NCBI GenBank assembly: GCA_027451265.1
Contig: DAIDJT010000007.1
Coordinates: forward strand, 1-24,969
Origin: Bacteroidales bacterium
GTDB lineage: Bacteria; Bacteroidota; Bacteroidia; Bacteroidales; VadinHA17
Reading direction: 5' to 3'
Length of the DNA stretch: 24,969 nucleotides
In this document: piece by piece, positions 1 to 7,917 of the stretch
Layout: each line of letters starts with the position of its first letter
How positions within the stretch are numbered: the stretch's first letter is position 1
Program-made: the position numbers and the translations under genes
Notes under the pieces: model-generated
Database searches by the model: none
What the model was told of the DNA's origin: nothing
Seen by the model: the letters and a program-made list of their open reading frames with translations, nothing else

Positions 1-800
1 CATCCGCCCTTCTTTACATGTATTCCGAGCGGTTTTAATAATTCAATGTAGTCATCAAGGTGGCCGTTTGATACCTGGCTGACGGATGCCATTCTGTCTT
101 CCATTCCGAAACGGCGGTACTTGGAACTGCCCGTCTTGTGATAGGGCAGAAGGTTGATCTCCTTTATGTGACCGTTGTTGCGGCTCTCAAGAAATCGCCT
201 GAGCTGTTCCATGTATGCGGCATCAGCTGACACCCCCGGGATGACCGGGATCCTTATCATCACATCCTTCCCCTCTGCAAGAAGCATGTCGAGGTTTGAT
301 ATGATAAGGTCATTGCTCACACCGGTGTACTTCTTATGGACCTCCGGGTCAATGTGTTTTATATCATAAAGGAAAAGATCGGTTACAGGCATTACCGACT
401 GAAGTATCTCGCGGCGCACGTAACCTGATGTGTCGACGGTGGTATGAAATCCGGACTGTTTCAGGAGTGTCAGCGTCTCGCACAGGAAGACCGGTTGCAT
501 CAGGGGTTCGCCTCCCGAGAAGGTGACTCCGCCTCCTGAATGTTCCATGAAGACCCGGTCTGACTGCACTTTTGCAAGAATTTCCTCCGGTGAGTACTCA
601 TGGCCCACCTGCTCCTGTGATTTGAACTCCCTGTCTCCTACCCTGTCGATTCTTTCGACCATGCGGATACCCTTCTCCTTACCTTCCGGATTGTGGCACC
701 ACCAGCAGTCAAGCGGACATCCTTTCATGAAAACCGTGACCCTGATGCCGGGGCCGTCATGAATTGCATATCTTTTTATACTGAATACAAAGCCTTTCAT
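1..800 (-). CDS. Glycyl-radical-enzyme activating protein (radical SAM), stop codon cut by window edge
   Basis: Radical SAM activase that would install the glycyl radical on a pyruvate formate-lyase-like enzyme using SAM and a [4Fe-4S] cluster. Translating the minus strand from the ATG at 800 gives 266 residues. The N-terminus has the family's HDGPGIR motif at residues 14-20, then the cluster motif CX3CX2C (C28, C32, C35), and FSGGEP, the glycine-rich SAM-binding motif, about 60 residues later. The protein ends in KKGG followed by TG at bases 2-1, which fits the usual family C-terminus, so the missing base is probably the A of TGA and the gene is essentially complete. Between the cluster motif and FSGGEP there is a ~50-residue segment without cysteines, so the extra ferredoxin-like clusters of many activases are absent, as in classical PFL activase. 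No glycyl-radical enzyme lies upstream in the window; it may lie left of base 1. No Shine-Dalgarno is visible. Confidence 0.9.
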   Translation of the reverse strand, partial: MKGFVFSIKRYAIHDGPGIRVTVFMKGCPLDCWWCHNPEGKEKGIRMVERIDRVGDREFKSQEQVGHEYSPEEILAKVQSDRVFMEHSGGGVTFSGGEPLMQPVFLCETLTLLKQSGFHTTVDTSGYVRREILQSVMPVTDLFLYDIKHIDPEVHKKYTGVSNDLIISNLDMLLAEGKDVMIRIPVIPGVSADAAYMEQLRRFLESRNNGHIKEINLLPYHKTGSSKYRRFGMEDRMASVSQVSNGHLDDYIELLKPLGIHVKKGG

Positions 801-867
801 AATGTAACAATGGATTTCGGGAATAAAGAGAAAGGGACCGGGGTTCGCAAACCCCTCATGAAAGGCT
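791..867 (-). promoter_or_regulatory. Leader inverted repeat that pairs with the activase start codon
   Basis: On the minus-strand transcript the leader segment at 867-858 (AGCCTTTCAT) is perfectly complementary to the first ten coding bases at 800-791 (ATGAAAGGCT). Adding a G-T and an A-T pair extends the helix to 12 bp. Between the arms sits a second hairpin at 855-840, GGGGTT/AACCCC with a TGCG loop. If formed in RNA the long helix would hide the start codon. Pairing is seen; the regulatory role is inference. Confidence 0.45.
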
Positions 868-1211
868 ACCTGGCATAGAACATAAGGCAATGATAAAGCC
901 TCCTGCCAAGGCGGTTCATCATAAACCTGTGTTCCATACTGTTCATACCCGTAATCTGAAACACAAAGGTAAGAAATGATTCTGAAAACACCAAAACCGG
1001 GGGCCCGGCCGGTTACATGAATTTCTTTTTCAAAAATTAATGTATTGTAAATATGATACTTATGGCATACCTCCTTTGGTTAACAAAAGATTAACAAAAA
1101 AACCATGCAACAGAGCAGGGTGTTCCCGGTCTTTATATCGGAAAGAAGATGGAAAAGGACAGTTCCGACTTCTTACAGGACAGTTGGGTGTTTAACAAAA
1201 ACGGGTCAGTC
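801..1211. other. Intergenic region between divergent genes
   Basis: This 411-bp gap separates the activase from the small secreted protein gene. It holds the activase leader and promoter, a direct repeat (TTAACAAAA twice at 1080-1088 and 1091-1099, 11-nt period), and an AT-rich stretch at 1021-1100. An ATG at 1149 is in frame with the plus-strand gene but precedes a clear signal peptide, so I do not treat it as the start. I could not find a convincing promoter for the plus-strand gene. No tRNA-like fold was seen. Confidence 0.6.
964..995 (-). promoter_or_regulatory. Putative Bacteroidota-type promoter for the activase
   Basis: Read on the minus strand, TTTTG (complement of 992-996) is followed after about 20 nt by TACCTTTG (complement of 964-971). 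This fits the Bacteroidota pattern TTTG-N~20-TAnnTTTG. Transcription would start near 958, giving a leader of roughly 155 nt that contains the inverted repeat over the start codon. Confidence 0.55.
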
Positions 1212-1670
1212 ATGAAAAGAATTTCATTTTGTCTGGTGTTGTTTGCAGCGTTCTCGGTGCTCTCGTTTGGAAAGGTGATTGTCAGGGGTGAGTCGAATAC
1301 ACCTTTTGGCACATACACCATTGAACGTCTGGATGAGAAGGTAATGCTGGCAGGTGAGGAGATGAGATGCTACCTCATCACCTATGAAAAATCACCTTTA
1401 CAGGTAAAGGTTATTGTTGACAGGGAGAAGAGGTGTAAAAACTATGTGGTTATCACTGACGGCCTTTCGGTGATGTACAAATGCGACGGAAGGTTCTTCG
1501 GGGTCAACAGGGTTGGTGAAAAGTACAAGACTGCCGGAATTGCAGCCTGCGATGAGAAGCTTGACAGGTATGACTACTTCCACCAGAAGGTCATTTCCCA
1601 GGGCGTTACAGAAGAATTTGATGCAACCATGTTGATTGCATGCTACTTCCCGGAGCTGATCAAAGAGTAG
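1212..1670 (+). CDS. Small secreted protein, function unknown
   Basis: 152 residues beginning with a typical signal peptide (residues 1-20, MKRISF followed by a hydrophobic stretch ending near SFG), so the product is probably exported to the periplasm or outside. The mature part is mixed polar and beta-rich in appearance and carries four cysteines (in MRCYL, KRCKN, YKCDG and AACDE) plus one near the C-terminus (IACYF), which could form disulfides. The in-frame ATG at 1149 would add 21 polar residues ahead of the signal peptide; I prefer 1212 because the hydrophobic core then sits at the N-terminus. I do not recognise the family. The gene stands alone: it is divergent from the activase and is followed by a strong terminator. 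Confidence 0.7.
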   Translation: MKRISFCLVLFAAFSVLSFGKVIVRGESNTPFGTYTIERLDEKVMLAGEEMRCYLITYEKSPLQVKVIVDREKRCKNYVVITDGLSVMYKCDGRFFGVNRVGEKYKTAGIAACDEKLDRYDYFHQKVISQGVTEEFDATMLIACYFPELIKE

Positions 1671-1744
1671 CTTCCAAAAGAAAGTTTTTTTTCCTTCCTT
1701 AATCAGGCCGTCCGGCCTGTCTACGATCAGGTTTAGGTTGAAAT

Positions 1745-1778
1745 GAAGATACCCCGTGCGGGTATCTTCTTCTTTTTT
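1745..1778 (+). terminator. Rho-independent terminator after the small secreted protein gene
   Basis: A perfect 10-bp stem (GAAGATACCC at 1745-1754 and GGGTATCTTC at 1760-1769) with a 5-nt loop is followed by TTCTTTTTT. It lies 75 bp past the stop at 1670 and isolates that gene from the carboxyltransferase gene. Confidence 0.9.
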
Positions 1779-1794
1779 AATATGACAATTATCA

Positions 1795-1824
1795 ATTGTG
1801 CAGCGCCAAACAGGCTTATCTTTG
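1795..1824 (+). promoter_or_regulatory. Putative promoter of the carboxyltransferase gene
   Basis: ATTG at 1795-1798 is followed by 18 nt and then TATCTTTG at 1817-1824, a full match to the Bacteroidota TAnnTTTG box with a one-mismatch upstream element. The start of transcription would be near 1830, about 45 nt before the ATG at 1875. Confidence 0.55.
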
Positions 1825-1841
1825 AAGTTAAATAGCCTGTT
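1809..1841. repeat. Inverted repeat around the -7 box
   Basis: AACAGGCT at 1809-1816 and AGCCTGTT at 1834-1841 are perfect 8-bp arms separated by 17 bp that contain the whole TATCTTTG box. Arm centres are 25 bp apart. This could be an operator for a repressor that blocks the core promoter, or a 5'-leader hairpin if transcription starts upstream. Confidence 0.4.
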
Positions 1842-1874
1842 CTCTTCGGGGACTGCAGCGGAATACTCAAGATA

Positions 1875-3617
1875 ATGAAACAGAAGATAAGATTCAGCCT
1901 CCTGTACCGTGACATGTGGCAGTCATCGGGCAAATACCAGCCGAGGGTTGATCAGCTGACAGCTGTGGCGCCTCACATAATTGAGATGGGGTGTTTTGAC
2001 CGGATTGAGACCAACGGAGGGGCATTTGAGCAGGTTCAGCTTCTGTACGGTGAGAACCCCAATACGGCTGTAAGGGAGTGGGTTAAGCCCTTCAACAGTG
2101 CGGGAATACAGACGCACATGCTTGAGAGAGCTCTCAATGGTCTCCGGATGTATCCTGTGCCGGCTGATGTACGGAAGCTTATGTACACGGTCAAGAAAGC
2201 ACAGGGGGTAGATATTGCGCGCTCTTTCTGCGGGCTTAATGATCACCGTAACCTGGAGCTCTCGGTAAAGTATGCCCGCGAAGCGGGAATGATCTCCCAG
2301 GCAGCGTTATCAATCACCCACTCTCCGGTGCATACCGTGGATTATTTTATGAGTGTGGTTGACCGGGTAATTGAATATGGCGCAGACGAGATATGCCTCA
2401 AGGATATGGCAGGTGTAGGCCGGCCCGCCTCCCTCGGTGAACTGGTAAGGAGGATAAAGAATAAATACCCGGGAATAATTGTACAGTATCACGGCCACAG
2501 CGGGCCGGGCATGTCAGTGGCCTCGATGCTTGAGGTTGCCAGGGCCGGCGCCGATTACCTCGATGTGGCAATGGAGCCTCTCAGCTGGGGCATGGTCCAT
2601 CCCGATGTTATCGCCGTGCAGGCTGTGATGAAGGATGCGGGGTTTGATGTACCTGAGATCAACATGGACGCCTATATGAGGGTAAGGTCACTGACCCAGG
2701 AATTCATCAATGACTTCCTGGGGTACTTCATTGACCCCCGCAACAGGCAGATGACCTCCCTCCTTATTGGTTCCGGCCTCCCGGGAGGAATGATGGGGAG
2801 CATGATGGCTGACCTGAAAGGTGTTCACCAGGGGATCAATGCTGCCCTGAAAGCCAGGAACAAGCCTGAGATGACGGAAGATGAACTGGTGGTGCAGCTC
2901 TTCAGGGAGGTTGAACATATATGGCCCATGATGGGGTATCCGCCACTTGTGACACCATTCAGCCAGTATGTCAAGAATGTGGCTCTCATGAACATCGTCT
3001 CACTGGTAAACGGCAAGGAGAGATTTTCAATGATTGACCCGAACACCTGGGATATGCTGCTGGGACGTGCTGGCACTCTTCCCGGCCCGCTGGCACCCGA
3101 GCTGGTTGAACTGGCCAGGAAGGAAGGGAAGGAATTCTATGAAGGAAATCCGCAGGACAACTACCCTGATGCCCTCGACACCTACCGTAAGGAGATGGAA
3201 GACAACGGATGGCCTGTCGGACCCGACGAAGAGGAGCTCTTTGAACTGGCAATGCATGACAGGCAATACCGCGATTACAAGTCGGGAGTGGCACAGAAAA
3301 GATTCCTGAAGGAGATAGAGGATAAACAGGCTGAGGTGTCAAAGGGTGCTCCCGCTAAAACAACGCCCCGGAAACTGCTTCATTCACCCGAGGGAGGAAT
3401 AGCTTTCCTCTATTCAGGAGGAACAGCGACATACTGGCCCAGTGAGGAAATGCTCAACGTCGGGGAAAAAGTTAAGAAAGGTGAGATTCTGATGTATATT
3501 ATGATCGGCAAAACCATCAGGGAGGTGATATCTGACCGTGAAGGCATCATTAAAAAAATCCTTGTCAGAAGCGGTGACAAGATAAGCAAGGGAGATCCCC
3601 TGATTGAATTCAGCTAG
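1875..3617 (+). CDS. oadA: OadA/PycB-type carboxyltransferase with C-terminal biotinyl-like domain
   Basis: 580 residues. The N-terminal ~460 residues form a DRE-TIM carboxyltransferase domain of the oxaloacetate decarboxylase alpha / pyruvate carboxylase B family, which moves CO2 between biotin and pyruvate/oxaloacetate. Visible landmarks are YRDMWQS (11-17), the lysine in EICLKDMAG (K176, usually carbamylated) and the metal ligands H206 and H208 in YHGHSG. The C-terminal ~70 residues resemble a biotinyl domain, with K546 exactly 34 residues from the end as in true carriers. Two departures are visible: the metal-binding aspartate of the usual DxTLRD motif aligns with S8, and the usual AMKM around the biotin lysine reads MIGKT. 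From memory the YRDMWQSSGKY N-terminus is shared by Bacteroidota relatives. No biotin carboxylase, OadB or OadG gene is nearby. Starting at 1875 gives the expected N-terminus. Confidence 0.85.
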   Translation: MKQKIRFSLLYRDMWQSSGKYQPRVDQLTAVAPHIIEMGCFDRIETNGGAFEQVQLLYGENPNTAVREWVKPFNSAGIQTHMLERALNGLRMYPVPADVRKLMYTVKKAQGVDIARSFCGLNDHRNLELSVKYAREAGMISQAALSITHSPVHTVDYFMSVVDRVIEYGADEICLKDMAGVGRPASLGELVRRIKNKYPGIIVQYHGHSGPGMSVASMLEVARAGADYLDVAMEPLSWGMVHPDVIAVQAVMKDAGFDVPEINMDAYMRVRSLTQEFINDFLGYFIDPRNRQMTSLLIGSGLPGGMMGSMMADLKGVHQGINAALKARNKPEMTEDELVVQLFREVEHIWPMMGYPPLVTPFSQYVKNVALMNIVSLVNGKERFSMIDPNTWDMLLGRAGTLPGPLAPELVELARKEGKEFYEGNPQDNYPDALDTYRKEMEDNGWPVGPDEEELFELAMHDRQYRDYKSGVAQKRFLKEIEDKQAEVSKGAPAKTTPRKLLHSPEGGIAFLYSGGTATYWPSEEMLNVGEKVKKGEILMYIMIGKTIREVISDREGIIKKILVRSGDKISKGDPLIEFS

Positions 3618-3723
3618 ACTGTTGCCGGCAGTTATGCTGCAAAACAGGGTGACAGATCTAAGTTCCGTTGTATTTTAAGGCTTTAATACATATTTTAGCC
3701 ATCCGAATCTTAACCCAACCATT

Positions 3724-5814
3724 ATGAAAAGAATCCTGATCATGTTGTTGATTGCCTCTCTTGGTGTTATCTCCTGCAGGAAAGAGAAATGCGGGAATCC
3801 GTTTTACTGTGACTGGGACACACCTTTTGAAGTTCCCCCGTTTGACAAAATTAAATTTGAACATTTCAAACCGGCTTACCTCAAGGGAATGGAAGAAGAG
3901 ATGGCAGAGGTCAATGCCATAATCAGCAATCCAGAGGAGCCTACCTTTGACAACACAATCAGGGCAATGCAATTCACCGGCAAGCTTATGGAGAAGGTTC
4001 AGCGCGCACTGGGCCCACTCAGCGGTGCAAACACCAATGACTCGTTACAGGCACTGCAAAGGGAGATGAGTCCACTTCTCTCAAAGCACAGGGATGATAT
4101 AGCACTTAATGAAAAGCTTTTTGAAAGGGTGAAATCGGTTTATGAAAACCGCGATAAGTTCGGTCTCACTCCGGAGGAAGTCAAACTGCTTGAAGATGAG
4201 TATCTCGGGTTCGTCAGGAGCGGTATAGGCCTCTCTCCCGAGAATAAGGAGATCCTCCGTAAGCTCAACAGTGACCTGGCACTCCTGGGAGTCAAATTTG
4301 GAGAGAACCTTCTGGCAGAAACCAATGACTTCACCCTTGTAATTGACAATGAACCTGATCTCTCAGGCCTTCCTGATGGGATCAGGGCACAGGCAGCTGA
4401 AGCCGCAAAGGCCAGGGGGATGGAAGGCAAATGGCTCTTCACTCTCCAGGCACCAAGTTACTTCCCCTTCATGACCTATGCTGACAACAGGGCACTGCGG
4501 GAGAAGATGTTCAGGGGATACAGCATGCGTGGCAACAACGGCAATGAACATGACAACAACAAGATTCTGGCTGACATAATAAGGCTGCGCGTCGAAAAGG
4601 CGAGGCTGCTTGGTTACGAGAGTCATGCCGATTATGTTCTTGAGCTCAACATGGCCAAAGAGCCTGAGACAGTACTGAATTTCCTGGCACAAATATGGGA
4701 AGCAGCACTCCCGGTGGCAAAGGCCGAAGCTGCAGCTCAGCAGGGACTGATTGACAGGGAAGGCAGCAAATTCAAACTCGAGCCATGGGACTGGTTCTAC
4801 TACACCGAGAAGATCCGGAAGGAGAAGTATGACCTGAGTGATGAGGAGACGAAACCATATTTCTCAGCCAGAAACGTCACTGACGGAATGTTCTATGTTG
4901 CCAACAGGCTCTACGGTCTGGAGTTCAGCGAAAGAAACGACATTCCGTTGTACCATCCGGATGTCAGGACCTGGGAGGTGAAGCGTGACAACAAACACGT
5001 TGGCATCCTGATGATTGACTATCATCCCCGCGCTTCGAAGCGCGGAGGAGCCTGGTGCAGCGCCATGAGGCCCCAGAGACTTGACGAGAACGGCAATTTC
5101 GTCACCCCGCTGGTGAGTATGGTGACAAACTTCACTCCTCCCTCAGGCGATACCCCATCGCTGCTGACCCCTGACGAAGCAAGCACCCTGTTCCATGAGT
5201 TCGGTCATGCCCTTCACAACCTTTTGTCAAACACGGAGTACACCAGCGGCGTATCACGCGACTTTGTGGAGCTGCCATCGCAGATAATGGAACACTGGGT
5301 GTTCGAACCGGAGGTGCTTAAGATTTATGCTAAACACTACCAGACAGGAGAAGTCATTCCTGACGCTCTTATTGAAAAGATAGAAAAAGCCGGCAAGTTC
5401 AACCAGGGATTCATAACAACAGAGTACCTTGCAGCCTCATCACTTGACATGGAGTATCATTCCCTGACCGAGCCGGTTGAAATAAACATCGGTGAGTTCG
5501 AAAAGAAGGCGATGGATAAATACGGTCTTATAAGTGAGATCATCCCCCGCTACAGGTCAACTTACTTCAACCACATCATTGGCGGTTACTCAGCCGGATA
5601 CTACAGCTATATCTGGTGCGAACAGCTTGATGCGGATGCATTCAATGCCTTTAAGGAGACAGGTGACATCTTCAATAAAGAGGTTGCAGCCCGCTTCGAG
5701 AAGGAAATACTTGCCCGCAAGGGATCAAAGGATGAACTTGAGATGTGGATAGCCTTCAGGGGACGCGAGCCGGGCATTGAAGCTCTCCTCGAAAACCGGG
5801 GCTTTAAGAATTAG
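3724..5814 (+). CDS. dcp: M3-family peptidyl-dipeptidase, predicted lipoprotein
   Basis: 696-residue zinc metallopeptidase that removes C-terminal dipeptides from peptides. The N-terminus (MKRILIMLLIASLGVISC) is a lipoprotein signal with the lipidated cysteine at residue 18, so the enzyme should sit on the periplasmic or outer-membrane face rather than in the cytosol like E. coli Dcp. The zinc motif HEFGH is at 491-495, followed by ELPSQIMEHW that supplies the third zinc ligand, as in M3 enzymes. The C-terminal Gly/Tyr-rich loop (HIIGGYSAGYYSYIW) is the substrate-contacting segment of Dcp/OpdA proteins. Length matches the Dcp branch (~680-710). Only 6 nt separate its stop from the histidine kinase gene, so the two are probably co-transcribed. 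I found no clear promoter in the 106-bp upstream gap. Confidence 0.93.
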   Translation: MKRILIMLLIASLGVISCRKEKCGNPFYCDWDTPFEVPPFDKIKFEHFKPAYLKGMEEEMAEVNAIISNPEEPTFDNTIRAMQFTGKLMEKVQRALGPLSGANTNDSLQALQREMSPLLSKHRDDIALNEKLFERVKSVYENRDKFGLTPEEVKLLEDEYLGFVRSGIGLSPENKEILRKLNSDLALLGVKFGENLLAETNDFTLVIDNEPDLSGLPDGIRAQAAEAAKARGMEGKWLFTLQAPSYFPFMTYADNRALREKMFRGYSMRGNNGNEHDNNKILADIIRLRVEKARLLGYESHADYVLELNMAKEPETVLNFLAQIWEAALPVAKAEAAAQQGLIDREGSKFKLEPWDWFYYTEKIRKEKYDLSDEETKPYFSARNVTDGMFYVANRLYGLEFSERNDIPLYHPDVRTWEVKRDNKHVGILMIDYHPRASKRGGAWCSAMRPQRLDENGNFVTPLVSMVTNFTPPSGDTPSLLTPDEASTLFHEFGHALHNLLSNTEYTSGVSRDFVELPSQIMEHWVFEPEVLKIYAKHYQTGEVIPDALIEKIEKAGKFNQGFITTEYLAASSLDMEYHSLTEPVEINIGEFEKKAMDKYGLISEIIPRYRSTYFNHIIGGYSAGYYSYIWCEQLDADAFNAFKETGDIFNKEVAARFEKEILARKGSKDELEMWIAFRGREPGIEALLENRGFKN

Positions 5815-5820
5815 TAGCCT

Positions 5821-7917
5821 ATGTTTGCCAGGATGGGTTTACCGGTAAGGGTCTGCCTGACCCTGCTCCTTCTGATGCTGGTGCCGTGCAATGCTTTCAG
5901 CATTTCCGCCAGGATTGAGAAGGGAGTGCTTGACCTTACCGCAATTCAGCAGGGAGACGAGTTCACCGTAAGGATGAACGGCGAATGGGAGTTCTATTTC
6001 GGCAAATTCATTTATGGCACACCCGGAGAAATCTGTGATACCCTCATCCCTGACTGCTACGCCATGGTCCCTGGTTACTGGACCGCATGCACTATTGACG
6101 GCAAGAGGCTTCCGCGCTATGGATACGCCACATACAGGGTTCTGATACTCCTTCCCCGTGGATACCGTGACAGGATGGGGTTTGACATGCCGGTATTTGA
6201 CACCTCCTATGAGATAAGTATCAACGGAGTCACCACAGCCAGGAACGGGACACCCGCCCGCAGCAGGGCAGAGTCAGTCCCTGACTATGAACCACTTTTC
6301 TTCAGCTATGTGCCCAGAAGTGACACCCTGGAACTGCTTATCAGGGTCTCAAACTATGAACACCGGCGAGGAGGATTCTGGATGCCGATGAAGACGGGAA
6401 CCTTCCACACCATCCAGTCCAACTTTACAAACCAGTGGTTCATATCCATAGCTGTATCCGGAATGCTCCTGGCTTCGTTTATATTCTTCCTCATTTTTTA
6501 CCTGCTTGACAGGAGGGACAAAAAACTGCTTATGTTTGCCGTCCTGGTTCTTTGCCTTGCCCTTCGTCCTTTTCTCTCTGCTCCATACCTGGCAACGATT
6601 GTGGAAATAAAAAACTGGAACCTCATCATCCGTGGAGAATACCTGATCCTGTTATTTATGATAACATCCGGGATGTGGCTGGCATACCTGATATATCCCA
6701 CCAGGTGGTTCAGAAGGTTTGCGATTGCCACAGATGTTGTTTTTGTTCCGTGTGTGGCTGCGGTTGTTCTTCTCCCGGTCCGGTTCTTTTCATGGTCAGT
6801 ATTCGGTATACAGTTCATCTCGCTATTTGCCTTGCTCTACGCGGTGTCAATGAGCATAAGGGGTGTCATTAAGGGCAACAGGATAGACATCCTTTACCTT
6901 GTGGCGTTCCTGGCCATTGTATTCGGGGTGGTCTCCGACATACTGCTTGCAAATGCACTGGAGGAGACCCAGCAACTCTACATCCTGTCATTCCTCATCC
7001 TGGTCTTCGTCATGATACAGGCAACACTGCTGATAGCCGAATGGGTAAGAAGGGGCAAGGACAGGGAGAAACTCTCGCTACAGCTTGAGGAGCTTAACCG
7101 GAGTCTTGAGAGCAGGGTCATGGAGCGTACGGGCGAGCTCATGGTACGGACTGAAGAACTGAATGCACGGAATGAACAGATTGCGCTGCAGAACAGAAAG
7201 CTCTCCGAAACAATAAACCTGAAAAACAAGATATTTTCAGTTATAGCCCATGACCTCCGGAGTCCCGTGGTTAACATCCTTTATGCCCTCTACATGCTCA
7301 AGGAGGAAGAGTTCCGTGATAAGACCGAATCACTTGCTGACTCCTGCATCCAGTACTCACAGAGGCTTATCAGCCTTCTTGAAAACATGCTTGTATGGGG
7401 AAGAGGTCAGGAAGACATGATCAGGTACGCTCCGGCCGAGAATGACCTTGCTGACATCATCCTGACCAACATAAGCATACTGAAAGACAGCGCTGACAGG
7501 AAGGAAATTGCGTTGAATTTTACGCAGGTGGGCAGGTCAAGCGGATGGTTTGACAGGGATCTGGTTGACATAGTAGTCAGGAACCTGCTCTCGAATGCAA
7601 TCAAGTATTCATATCACGGAGGGAAGGTGACGGTTCATGTGAAAGGAAAGGATGAGTCATCCGAGTGGGTCACCATAAGAATTTGTGATAATGGAGTGGG
7701 GATCACTCCCGAAAGGCAGAAGAGGCTGTTTAACGGACATGAGCTTGAATCCACTCCCGGCACCGATTCGGAAAAAGGAACAGGGATAGGCCTCAGGCTT
7801 GTTTATGAGCTGGTGACACTCAGCAAAGGGACAATATCGGTGGAAAGCACTCCCGGCAACGGAACCTGCTTCACGGTACTGTTTCCCGGCTCAGACCAGG
7901 CCATCAGACTACGATGA
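5821..7917 (+). CDS. 7TMR-DISM sensor histidine kinase (orphan)
   Basis: 698 residues. Order of parts: signal peptide (1-27); a beta-rich extracytoplasmic sensor of ~175 residues with the LNGEWEF-type pattern (here MNGEWEFYFGKF) typical of 7TMR-DISM receptors; seven hydrophobic helices between about 205 and 410; a charged coiled coil (about 412-470); HisKA with phospho-acceptor H477 in IAHDLRSP; and a HATPase_c domain with N-box N588/N592 (RNLLSNAIKYS), G1 DNGVGI and G2 GTGIGLRLV. All kinase motifs are intact. No receiver domain is fused and no response regulator gene is in the window, so its partner lies elsewhere. It follows dcp by 6 nt, suggesting that it senses or responds to peptides or envelope state. 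Its last 14 bp overlap the convergent regulator gene. Confidence 0.9.
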   Translation: MFARMGLPVRVCLTLLLLMLVPCNAFSISARIEKGVLDLTAIQQGDEFTVRMNGEWEFYFGKFIYGTPGEICDTLIPDCYAMVPGYWTACTIDGKRLPRYGYATYRVLILLPRGYRDRMGFDMPVFDTSYEISINGVTTARNGTPARSRAESVPDYEPLFFSYVPRSDTLELLIRVSNYEHRRGGFWMPMKTGTFHTIQSNFTNQWFISIAVSGMLLASFIFFLIFYLLDRRDKKLLMFAVLVLCLALRPFLSAPYLATIVEIKNWNLIIRGEYLILLFMITSGMWLAYLIYPTRWFRRFAIATDVVFVPCVAAVVLLPVRFFSWSVFGIQFISLFALLYAVSMSIRGVIKGNRIDILYLVAFLAIVFGVVSDILLANALEETQQLYILSFLILVFVMIQATLLIAEWVRRGKDREKLSLQLEELNRSLESRVMERTGELMVRTEELNARNEQIALQNRKLSETINLKNKIFSVIAHDLRSPVVNILYALYMLKEEEFRDKTESLADSCIQYSQRLISLLENMLVWGRGQEDMIRYAPAENDLADIILTNISILKDSADRKEIALNFTQVGRSSGWFDRDLVDIVVRNLLSNAIKYSYHGGKVTVHVKGKDESSEWVTIRICDNGVGITPERQKRLFNGHELESTPGTDSEKGTGIGLRLVYELVTLSKGTISVESTPGNGTCFTVLFPGSDQAIRLR

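Noticed and set aside
803..809. TGTAACA as a second regulator site before the activase
   Set aside because: Only one half-site is present, it overlaps the start-codon region rather than a promoter, and the symmetric half is missing.
880..960. Possible tRNA or small structured RNA in the activase leader region
   Set aside because: There is no cloverleaf, no T-arm or anticodon stem pattern, and only weak local pairing.
3669..3690. Short inverted repeat TGTATT/AATACA before dcp
   Set aside because: Only 6 bp per arm in AT-rich DNA and no promoter box nearby, so it is easily due to chance.
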